A stretch of 12,096 nucleotides of DNA from Bacteroidota bacterium. Its GTDB lineage: Bacteria > Bacteroidota > Bacteroidia > Bacteroidales > UBA932. The notes beneath the pieces were generated by a model. It saw only the letters and a program-made list of their open reading frames with translations. It was not told where the DNA came from and searched no databases. The position numbers were made by a program, and so were the translations under genes. Location: NCBI GenBank assembly GCA_009778375.1, contig WRJW01000200.1:1-12096 (forward strand). The letters are read 5' to 3'. Of the stretch, positions 1 to 6,302 are shown in pieces (positions within the stretch are counted from its first letter, which is position 1; each line of letters starts with the position of its first letter).

Positions 1-306
1 CGCAAATCGGGTTTTTCCGAGGAGGGATTGGAAGCCCTTATCAACCAGCCGCAGTTTTGCTCTTTGCAGGCGCTGAAGATTTGCGGCATTATGGGCATGG
101 CCTCCTTTGTCTCAGACGAACAACAGATTCGTTCGGAATTTCGCAGGCTCAAACAGGCATACGACCGATTGAAACAAACGCTCTTTGCAGATGAACCCGA
201 TTTCCGCTATCTCTCTATGGGTATGTCCGGGGATTGGCTCTTGGCCATAGAAGAGGGGAGCAACCTTATCAGGATTGGGACGCAGATCTTTGCAGAAAGC
301 GGTTGA
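1..306 (+). CDS. yggS: YggS/PLPBP-family pyridoxal phosphate homeostasis protein, C-terminal part (5' end outside window)
   Basis: The reading frame is open from base 1 and ends at TGA 304-306, giving the last 101 residues of a protein that in this family is usually about 220-235 aa. The visible part contains GLEALINQPQF, the MGMAS segment, and the C-terminal signature LSMGMSGDW...AIEEGSNLIRIGTQIF. In YggS/PROSC/PLPBP proteins the SMGMS and RIGT stretches contact the phosphate of PLP. The PLP-binding lysine lies in the missing N-terminal half. The family binds PLP without known catalysis and buffers the cytosolic pool of free PLP, so loss disturbs amino-acid metabolism. A TTG at 28 could be read as a start, but homology clearly continues upstream of it. 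The gene converges on the decarboxylase, and their coding ends overlap by 38 bp. Family assignment is secure; the gene symbol is by homology. Confidence 0.93.
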   Translation, partial: RKSGFSEEGLEALINQPQFCSLQALKICGIMGMASFVSDEQQIRSEFRRLKQAYDRLKQTLFADEPDFRYLSMGMSGDWLLAIEEGSNLIRIGTQIFAESG

Positions 307-1672
307 GAATCTCTACCGCTTTGTCTACATCTTTTTGTTGCACATACGTCTGCGTAGCGTGAAAGCGAATGGCAAATCGGTCGTTAATTTTGGTGTGGGA
401 GAGGTATACCTCTCCGGATGCGTTCACCGCTGCCAAGAGCTTTTCCGATACCGAATCGTCTTTGGAATCAACACGAAAAAGGGTAAATCCGAGGAAAGGC
501 TTATGGAGTACTTCAAAATGGCCTGATTTTAAAATTTCTCGGGCAAAGTATTCGTTTAAGGCGATTTGTTCCCTTAGTTTTTGCCGAATGCCGTCAAGCC
601 CCATCCCCCGCAACACAAACCACAACTTAAGGGCCCTGAAGCGGCGCCCCAAGGGGATGCCCCAATCTCGGTAATCGTTTACCAATCCATGCGTAGCTGT
701 TTTAAGGTATTCAGGAAGGATATCAAATGTACGAATCAGGGATTCTGTGTCCCTGACGTAATAGAGCGAACAGTCAAAATTTACGAACATCCATTTATGC
801 GGATTGAATACTAAAGAATCGGCTTGTTCAATGCCTTGACAAATATAACGGTATTCGGGCAGGAGCAGGGCGGTTCCGGCGTATGCGGCATCAACGTGGA
901 GCCATATGTTGTATTTTTTGCAGATGGCGGCAATCTCTTCCAAGGGGTCAATGGCAACGGTTCCTGTGGTGCCAATGGCTGCAACCACGCAGATGGGCGT
1001 TAAACCTGCCGTCAAGTCGTCGCAAATTGCTTTTTCCAATTTATGAGGAATCATCCTTTGCTCGGAGTCGGTTTCGATCTTGACTAAATTATTTCTTCCG
1101 ATACCCGCCACGCCTACCCCTTTTTCGATAGAAGAGTGCGCTTCGGAGGAGCAGTAGACGCGAAGACCTTGAGGTATGCCGTTGAGGTTTGAATTAAATT
1201 GCGTTGCCCGCTCTCTGGCGGTAATAAGGGCGACTAAGGTGGCGGAAGAGGCGCTCTCTTGAATTACCCCCGTAAAGGTTTCGGGCAATCCGGCGGCTTG
1301 CGCCATCCACTCTGTCATGCGTTCTTCCAACTCGGCGGCGGCAGGGGAGGTCTCCCAAACCATACATTGTGCGCCAAAGGCTGCGGTGACCATCTCTCCC
1401 AATAACGATTCATACGAACTGTTGGCAGGAAAATAGGCGTGGAAAGAGGGATGCTGCCAGTGGGTAATGCCCGGTAAGATAATGGAATCGAGGTCGGAAA
1501 GGATGGCATCGATGCCTTCTGCCAAAAGGGGGGCGGAAGTTGGGATTTGGCTATAGATATCGTGCGGTTTGACCTGCGACTTAACAGGCAAGGTGGGTAA
1601 TCTTTTAAAATAGGCGTCGATCCAATCTACTATTTTGTCGGCTTCTCTCTTGAAATTCTTTTGTTCGATCAT
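269..1672 (-). CDS. Group II PLP-dependent decarboxylase, aromatic-L-amino-acid decarboxylase type
   Basis: This 467-aa protein matches the DOPA/tyrosine/tryptophan decarboxylase family over its full length. Visible motifs are HPSFHAYFPA (about 74-83), the PLP-stacking histidine in SSEAHSS (H179), HVDAAYAG with the pyridine-nitrogen aspartate (D261), and FNPHKW with the Schiff-base lysine (K293). The flexible loop has PEYLK with Y322, exactly 29 residues after the lysine as in human DDC (K303/Y332). Retention of this tyrosine favours decarboxylation over the aldehyde-synthase reaction of plant paralogues that carry Phe there. DYRDWGIPLGRRF (G342) matches the DDC residue that is Gly in indole-type and Ser in tyrosine-type plant enzymes. 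The likely reaction is aromatic L-amino acid to amine plus CO2 (tryptamine, phenethylamine or tyramine); the exact substrate cannot be read from sequence. The ATG lies 22 bp downstream of the dapF stop, so the two are probably co-transcribed. The last residues (RSASQS) extend across the overlap with yggS. No good Shine-Dalgarno sequence is visible. Confidence 0.9.
   Translation of the reverse strand: MIEQKNFKREADKIVDWIDAYFKRLPTLPVKSQVKPHDIYSQIPTSAPLLAEGIDAILSDLDSIILPGITHWQHPSFHAYFPANSSYESLLGEMVTAAFGAQCMVWETSPAAAELEERMTEWMAQAAGLPETFTGVIQESASSATLVALITARERATQFNSNLNGIPQGLRVYCSSEAHSSIEKGVGVAGIGRNNLVKIETDSEQRMIPHKLEKAICDDLTAGLTPICVVAAIGTTGTVAIDPLEEIAAICKKYNIWLHVDAAYAGTALLLPEYRYICQGIEQADSLVFNPHKWMFVNFDCSLYYVRDTESLIRTFDILPEYLKTATHGLVNDYRDWGIPLGRRFRALKLWFVLRGMGLDGIRQKLREQIALNEYFAREILKSGHFEVLHKPFLGFTLFRVDSKDDSVSEKLLAAVNASGEVYLSHTKINDRFAIRFHATQTYVQQKDVDKAVEILNRFLQRSASQS
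296..322 (+). terminator. Putative intrinsic terminator of yggS, inside the 3' end of the convergent decarboxylase gene
   Basis: AAAGCGGT (296-303) and ACCGCTTT (315-322) form a perfect 8-bp inverted repeat. The 11-nt spacer, which contains the yggS TGA, can pair further through GAG/CTC. On the plus strand the arm runs into TTTGTC and then a T-rich stretch (331-335), an imperfect U tract. The arms are also symmetric, so the minus strand has the same hairpin followed by CTTTCTG. There, however, it lies upstream of the decarboxylase stop codon (269-271) and would be covered by translating ribosomes. I therefore assign it to yggS. The weak U tract keeps confidence moderate. Confidence 0.5.
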
Positions 1673-1694
1673 GATTTTATGCGGATGTACAAAA

Positions 1695-2486
1695 TTATAA
1701 TTCTATGTCTCCTTCAAACACACAGGTAGCGGGGCCGGTAAGGTGAATATCGTAAAATTGCGTCCCCCGAATTTTGAACGAAACACGCAAATATCCTCCG
1801 GGTGTTTGTATGTTATAGGTGTTCGTTTTTTTGGTGCGTATATACGCAGCAATGGCAGCGGCCGTTGCCCCTGTTCCGCAGGCCAGTGTTTCTTCCTCTA
1901 CGCCGCGTTCAAAAGTGCGGACAAAGAGTCTGTTGTCGGGATCGATTTCTACAAAATTTACGTTGGTACCTTCGGGTGCAAAATCGGGATGGTTTCTCCA
2001 AAAAGCGCCACGCTTTGCCACCTCCATTTTATTGATTTCTGTACCAAAGATAACCAAATGAGGGGATCCGGTATCTAAAAAGAACCCATCTTTTCCATAC
2101 GCCTGAACTTTGTTTACATTGTTCATTTTCAAACAGATTTGATCCTTATTAACGACCTCTGCATGGTGTATACCGTCAACGGCAGAAAAAAGATAACGGT
2201 TTAACTCCATAGAGGGAGCAATACCAAGGCGGGCAGCACAGGCAACCAAACAGCGTCCCCCATTGCCGCACATACTTCCTGCTTTTCCGTCCGAATTATA
2301 GTAGCGCATACTAAAATCGACCTGCGGAGCACTCCCCAAAATCATCAACCCGTCTGCACCGATTCCAAACCGGCGGCGGCATAAAGAACTGATCTCCTTT
2401 TCAGACAATTCGGGGTCATGGTTGCGGCCGTCTACAATAATAAAATCATTACCGGCTCCCTGATATTTGTAAAAATGAAGTTTCAT
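1695..2486 (-). CDS. dapF: Diaminopimelate epimerase
   Basis: A 263-aa cytosolic enzyme that converts LL-diaminopimelate to meso-diaminopimelate, the precursor of lysine and of the peptidoglycan cross-linking residue. The N-terminus has the typical GAGNDFIIVD. The first catalytic cysteine is C73 in MCGNGGRC and the second is C203 in LACGTGA. These are the two-base thiol pair of the cofactor-independent racemase mechanism. Other family stretches are RRFGIGADG (39-47), YYNSDG (62-67), GSPHLV (140-145), EGTNVNF (172-178) and RTFERGVEEET (190-200). Length is close to the usual 260-280 aa, so it appears intact. It is the first gene of the minus-strand pair and is divergent from htrA across 52 bp. 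In some Bacteroides the gene next to dapF is, from memory, the LL-diaminopimelate aminotransferase; here that place is taken by the decarboxylase. Confidence 0.97.
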   Translation of the reverse strand: MKLHFYKYQGAGNDFIIVDGRNHDPELSEKEISSLCRRRFGIGADGLMILGSAPQVDFSMRYYNSDGKAGSMCGNGGRCLVACAARLGIAPSMELNRYLFSAVDGIHHAEVVNKDQICLKMNNVNKVQAYGKDGFFLDTGSPHLVIFGTEINKMEVAKRGAFWRNHPDFAPEGTNVNFVEIDPDNRLFVRTFERGVEEETLACGTGATAAAIAAYIRTKKTNTYNIQTPGGYLRVSFKIRGTQFYDIHLTGPATCVFEGDIEL

Positions 2487-2538
2487 TCTGGTTTGGCATA
2501 TTTTTTGAGGAGGTAAAGTAAGTTAAATTTTTTTTATC
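2487..2538. promoter_or_regulatory. Divergent dapF/htrA intergenic region, with a misplaced Shine-Dalgarno-like motif
   Basis: These 52 bp must hold the start signals of both divergent genes. On the plus strand TTTG (2504-2507) and TAAATTTT (2524-2531) are a poor match to the Bacteroidota TTTG / TAnnTTTG pattern with a short 16-bp spacer. On the minus strand TACTTTAC (complement of 2513-2520) is an equally weak -7 candidate. A strong GAGGAGGT (2507-2514) lies 24 nt before the htrA ATG, too far for normal Shine-Dalgarno use, and is followed by an A/T-rich run that includes nine T's. Neither promoter is convincing on its own. Confidence 0.3.
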
Positions 2539-3972
2539 ATGAAAAAATCAGGTATTATTTTATCCTTAACGTCTCTTTTCTTAGCCGTCATTGCCTTGGG
2601 CATTACGATTGTAAACAAAAACAAACCGATAAGGTATGTATACGAAAACGGCTCGGCGGGTATGCATCAGGTGCAGTTGGAAGCCTCCACCTGGCCCGAC
2701 TTTACTTACGTGGCGGAACATGCCATAAAGGCAGTAGTGCACGTTAATGTAGTCAAAAAGGGACGGGAAACGCCCTATTCATTTTTTGATCTCTTTTCCG
2801 GAGATTTGCCCCAGCAACGTAGAGATCAGGTTGGTTCCGGATCCGGGGTGATAATTTCGGAAGATGGTTACATTGTGACCAATAACCACGTGATTGAGGG
2901 GGCCGACGAGGTGCGTGTAACGTTAGAGAATAACCGTACCTTTTCTGCCAAAGTAATCGGTAGCGATCCGGTGACCGATATCGCCCTGCTCAGTATTGAT
3001 GCAGAGGGGCTCCCATTCTTAAGATTCGGGGATTCGGACGCGCTCCGTTTAGGACAGTGGGTGTTGGCGATCGGGAATCCCTACAATCTAACTTCGACAG
3101 TTACGGCAGGGATTGTGAGTTACAAGGGACGCAGCGGTTTATCTTTTGATTCTGATGATTTTAAAATAGAATCGTTTATTCAGACTGATGCTGCTGTTAA
3201 TCCGGGAAACAGCGGTGGCGCTCTGGTCACTGTTACGGGTGATTTAGTGGGGATAAATACGGCCATCGCTTCGAGGACAGGCGCCTTTACCGGTTATTCT
3301 TTTGCCGTTCCCAGCAGCATTGCCCAAAAAGTGGTAGAGGATATTAAACAATATGGGAATGTGCAACGCGCCATGTTGGGAATTGTGATGGGTACGATCA
3401 CCGATGAATTTGCCAAAGAAAATAATATTAAGGAATTAAAAGGAGTGTATATCGATGAGGTGTTGTCCGGAGGATCTGCCGAAAAGGCGGGTCTTAAGCC
3501 GTTGGATGTATTGTTTAGTATTAATGGTATAGAGGTAAACACGACCAATGCCGTACAGGAGCAAATCAACCGCTATCATCCCAATGATAAAGTGAGTTTA
3601 GGCATTTTACGTAATGGAAAAGAATTGAATCTCAGCGCTGTTCTCCAAAGTCGTACCGATACTGACGACGCATTGGCAAAGGGCGAAGGAGGCGTATCGA
3701 CCATCTTGGGAGCCCGGTTGCAGCCGGTAGGCAGCGAACTGAAAGAAAAATTACATATCCGATCTGGACTTGAAGTGGTCTCCCTGACCAACGGAGGCAG
3801 ACTGCAGAAAGCGGGTATGGAAAAGGGTTTTATTATCACCTACGCCAATCAAACGGCTGTAAATAGTGTAAAAGAGTTGGAAAATATAGTGATACGCACT
3901 CAGCGAAGGGGATTGTTGATCGAAGGAAAATATCCGGACGGAACAACTTCGTATTACGCGATTGGTTTTTAA
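2539..3972 (+). CDS. degP: HtrA/DegP-family periplasmic serine protease (Do family) with two PDZ domains
   Basis: A 477-aa protein with an N-terminal hydrophobic segment (about 6-25, after MKKS) that acts as signal peptide or membrane anchor. A trypsin-like protease domain follows (about 60-270), then PDZ1 (about 277-370) and PDZ2 (about 387-475). The catalytic triad is complete: H117 in TNNHVIEGAD, D147 in DPVTDIALL, and S225 in NPGNSGGALV with its oxyanion loop. DegP/DegQ proteins degrade or refold misfolded envelope proteins and use PDZ1 to bind substrate C-termini. The start ATG is fixed by an in-frame stop at 2524 and by the signal sequence beginning directly after it. The gene is followed by its own hairpin terminator, so it is probably monocistronic. 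I see no recognisable sigma-E-type promoter, as expected for this phylum. Whether it corresponds to DegP, DegQ or DegS cannot be told from sequence alone, but two PDZ domains exclude the DegS layout. Confidence 0.95.
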   Translation: MKKSGIILSLTSLFLAVIALGITIVNKNKPIRYVYENGSAGMHQVQLEASTWPDFTYVAEHAIKAVVHVNVVKKGRETPYSFFDLFSGDLPQQRRDQVGSGSGVIISEDGYIVTNNHVIEGADEVRVTLENNRTFSAKVIGSDPVTDIALLSIDAEGLPFLRFGDSDALRLGQWVLAIGNPYNLTSTVTAGIVSYKGRSGLSFDSDDFKIESFIQTDAAVNPGNSGGALVTVTGDLVGINTAIASRTGAFTGYSFAVPSSIAQKVVEDIKQYGNVQRAMLGIVMGTITDEFAKENNIKELKGVYIDEVLSGGSAEKAGLKPLDVLFSINGIEVNTTNAVQEQINRYHPNDKVSLGILRNGKELNLSAVLQSRTDTDDALAKGEGGVSTILGARLQPVGSELKEKLHIRSGLEVVSLTNGGRLQKAGMEKGFIITYANQTAVNSVKELENIVIRTQRRGLLIEGKYPDGTTSYYAIGF

Positions 3973-3999
3973 ATATCCATAAGAGTAAAATTTTAATGT

Positions 4000-4036
4000 G
4001 TGGTTCGCATTTTTTGGTGCGAGCCACCATTTTTTT
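4000..4036 (+). terminator. Rho-independent terminator of htrA, overlapping the rpoD promoter
   Basis: GTGGTTCGCA (4000-4009) pairs with TGCGAGCCAC (4018-4027) over 10 positions with one G-U pair. The loop is TTTTTTGG, and after CA a run of seven T's follows (4030-4036). It lies 27 nt after the htrA stop codon. The loop also contains the TTTG that serves as the likely -33 element for rpoD. Confidence 0.8.
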
Positions 4037-4046
4037 CGTAAATTTG
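4013..4046 (+). promoter_or_regulatory. Bacteroidota-type promoter of rpoD
   Basis: TAAATTTG (4039-4046) is an exact match to the Bacteroidota -7 consensus TAnnTTTG. TTTG (4013-4016) fits the -33 element, with a spacer of 22 bp, slightly long. Transcription would start around 4052, giving a leader of about 16 nt before the ATG at 4068. This short A/T-rich leader (ATTATTCATATACGCGT) has no Shine-Dalgarno sequence. Because RpoD itself recognises this consensus, the gene is probably autogenously transcribed. Confidence 0.65.
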
Positions 4047-4067
4047 CAAGATTATTCATATACGCGT

Positions 4068-4928
4068 ATGAGGCAATTAAAAATTACCAAATCCATTACC
4101 AACAGAGAGAGCGCATCCTTAGATAAATACCTCCAGGAGATAGGTCGGGAAGAGTTGATTTCGGTGGAGGAAGAAGTAGAGTTAGCGCAGAGGATTCGAA
4201 GGGGAGAGCAGGAAGCTTTGGAAAAACTAACCAGAGCCAACCTCCGTTTTGTAGTTTCTGTAGCCAAGCAATACCAAAATCAGGGTTTGAGCCTCCCTGA
4301 CCTGATTAACGAAGGAAATTTGGGATTAATCAAGGCGGCAGAAAAGTTTGACGAAACACGGGGATTTAAATTTATTTCCTATGCAGTATGGTGGATACGA
4401 CAATCCATTTTACAGGCTTTGGCCGAGCAATCCCGTATTGTCCGCTTGCCCCTTAATCAGGTAGGTTCCTTAAACAAGATCAACAGGGCGCTTTCTAAAT
4501 TTGAACAGGAGAATGAGCGGGTTCCTTCTCCCGATGAATTATCCGAAATATTGGATATTCCGCGTGAAAAGATTGCAGATACGCTCAGGGTTTCGGGACG
4601 CCATGTGTCGGTTGACGCTCCTTTTGTGGATGGAGAAGACAACAACCTCTTGGATGTATTGGTAAACAACGATTCTCCCAACGCCGATCGCGGATTGGTA
4701 AACGAATCCCTGAATAAAGAGATAGAACGGGCCCTCTCTACCCTCACCGAGCGAGAAAGGGATATCGTCAAATATTTCTTTGGCATTGGCACACAAGAGA
4801 TGACCTTAGAAGAAATCGGCGAATATTTTGGTCTTACCCGCGAACGGGTACGGCAAATCAAGGAAAAAGCGATTCGCCGCCTGCGGCACAGCGCCAGAAG
4901 CAAATTGCTAAAATCTTACCTCGGATAA
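4068..4928 (+). CDS. rpoD: Primary RNA polymerase sigma factor, short Bacteroidota-type sigma-70
   Basis: A 286-aa housekeeping sigma factor that directs RNA polymerase to general promoters. The chosen start gives MRQLKITKSI, the N-terminus typical of Bacteroidota RpoD. An upstream in-frame ATG at 3996 is rejected because it lies upstream of the terminator hairpin and the promoter. Region 1.2 begins at about residue 16 (SLDKYLQEIGREEL). Region 2 spans about 55-125, with DLINEGNLGLIKAAEKFD for core binding and FKFISYAVWWIRQSI for -10 recognition and melting. Region 3 is about 135-210. Region 4 is about 220-286, with the LTRERVRQIKEKAIRRLR helix-turn-helix for -35/-33 contact. Region 1.1 and the non-conserved region of E. 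coli RpoD are absent, as is normal in this phylum. It heads a probable operon with the AGCS gene 13 bp downstream. Confidence 0.95.
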   Translation: MRQLKITKSITNRESASLDKYLQEIGREELISVEEEVELAQRIRRGEQEALEKLTRANLRFVVSVAKQYQNQGLSLPDLINEGNLGLIKAAEKFDETRGFKFISYAVWWIRQSILQALAEQSRIVRLPLNQVGSLNKINRALSKFEQENERVPSPDELSEILDIPREKIADTLRVSGRHVSVDAPFVDGEDNNLLDVLVNNDSPNADRGLVNESLNKEIERALSTLTERERDIVKYFFGIGTQEMTLEEIGEYFGLTRERVRQIKEKAIRRLRHSARSKLLKSYLG

Positions 4929-4941
4929 AAACTATTTAACC

Positions 4942-6291
4942 ATGTCTTTTTTCGAAACCATCGGCCATGCCCTTCACAGCTTCAGCAGCACTTTGGGCAC
5001 GCCGCTTTTTTTTGTACTTATTGGAGGCGGCCTCTTTTTTATGATCTATTCCGGATTTATTCCCCTGCGGTTTTACGGACGCGCCATCAAGTCCCTGCGC
5101 CAAAAAGAAGAGGATGCGCCCGGACAAATCAGTTCTTTTCAAGCCCTTGCCTCGGCCATTGCCTCAACGGTGGGTATGGGTAACATCAGCGGGGTTGCCG
5201 TAGCCTTGACCCTTGGAGGCCCCGGCGCCATTTTTTGGATGTGGATCAGCGCCTGCGTGGGTATGGCTACCAAATTTTTTGAAGGTACTTTGGCCATTAT
5301 GTTCAAGGGAAAAGATGCCGACGGAGTAATACAGGGTGGACCTATGTATATGATTGTAAATGGATTAGGAAAAAAATGGAAGCCATTGGCCCTCTTCTTT
5401 TCCCTATTCGGATTGATCGGAACCCTTTGCCTGATGCAGGCCAATCAGTTGACTGAAGCCTTTACTACCGTCTTTTTGACTCCGGCGGGAATCGAAAATT
5501 CTGCCGTGCTTAGGTTGATTATTGGGATTATCATCTGTATTTTGGTCTCTGTGGTGGTGTTGGGGGGTATTCAACGGATCAGTGCGGTTGCGACCAAAAT
5601 TGTACCCGGAATGGTATTGCTTTATTTTTTGATAGTCGGCTTCATTATCATTGCCCACATTGGGACAGTACCCCGCGTCTTTGCCTCCATTTTTAGCGGA
5701 GCTTTTGACTTTAAGGCGGGGCTGGGCGGATTGGCCGGATCGGTTATTGTAATTGGAGCGCGCCGGGCCGCTTTTGTAAACGAGGCGGGGGTAGGTACGG
5801 CGGCCATGATGCACGGCGCTTCTAAAAATACCCAACCTGTGCGCGAAGGTTTGGTAGCGATGATTGCACCCTCCATTGACTCAGGTTTAGTCTGCACCCT
5901 TACTGCGTTGGCCATTTTGATCAACGGTCAATACGAAGTGAGTCAGGTACAGGGGATTCAAATGGCTCTAAACTCTTTTGAGTCTTCTATTCCCGGAATT
6001 GGACATTATCTGCTCATGCTCGTGGCCATAATCTTTGCTTTTTCCACCATGTTCTCTTACTCTTATTATGGCGTCAAGTGTACCAATTTTTTGTTTGGCC
6101 CTAAATATGCGTTTTCGTACAACTATTTCTTTTTGGCCATGTTGGTTGTAGGCGCTGTCATACCCTTGAGCGCCGTGGTCGACATCATTGATATTGCTTT
6201 TGCCCTGATGGCCTTTTCTACCATGTTTACCATGTTTGTATTGGCCCCTAAGGCTAAAAAAGAGATTAAAAAGTATTTTGCAAAAGTGTAA
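4942..6291 (+). CDS. AGCS-family sodium:alanine/glycine-type amino acid symporter
   Basis: A 449-aa inner-membrane protein with about ten or eleven hydrophobic segments, the first at about 20-40. Family motifs are ASTVGMGNISGVAVALTLGG (about 74-93), PGAIFWMWISACVGMATKFFE, QGGPMYMI (131-138), and the FVNEAGVGTA loop (278-287). AGCS members (AlsT/YaaJ, DagA, AgcS) import small neutral amino acids such as alanine or glycine with Na+ or H+. The usual FSNEAGMGSAP loop is altered here to FVNEAGVGTAAMM, so this may be a divergent subgroup and the substrate is uncertain. The gene is 13 bp after rpoD and 11 bp before argS, with no terminator between them, which suggests a shared transcript. No Shine-Dalgarno sequence is visible before the ATG. 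Confidence 0.93.
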   Translation: MSFFETIGHALHSFSSTLGTPLFFVLIGGGLFFMIYSGFIPLRFYGRAIKSLRQKEEDAPGQISSFQALASAIASTVGMGNISGVAVALTLGGPGAIFWMWISACVGMATKFFEGTLAIMFKGKDADGVIQGGPMYMIVNGLGKKWKPLALFFSLFGLIGTLCLMQANQLTEAFTTVFLTPAGIENSAVLRLIIGIIICILVSVVVLGGIQRISAVATKIVPGMVLLYFLIVGFIIIAHIGTVPRVFASIFSGAFDFKAGLGGLAGSVIVIGARRAAFVNEAGVGTAAMMHGASKNTQPVREGLVAMIAPSIDSGLVCTLTALAILINGQYEVSQVQGIQMALNSFESSIPGIGHYLLMLVAIIFAFSTMFSYSYYGVKCTNFLFGPKYAFSYNYFFLAMLVVGAVIPLSAVVDIIDIAFALMAFSTMFTMFVLAPKAKKEIKKYFAKV

Positions 6292-6302
6292 TTTGACATT
6301 TT

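Noticed and set aside
3996..4067. 24-codon N-terminal extension of rpoD from ATG 3996
   Set aside because: It would start upstream of the terminator hairpin and of the TAnnTTTG box, and the Bacteroidota RpoD N-terminus begins at MRQLKI (4068).
4457..4903. 148-codon minus-strand open frame antisense to rpoD
   Set aside because: Ser/Arg-rich shadow of the sigma-70 region 3-4 coding sequence.
5404..5835. 143-codon minus-strand open frame antisense to the AGCS gene
   Set aside because: No family features; it is opposite a well-supported membrane protein.
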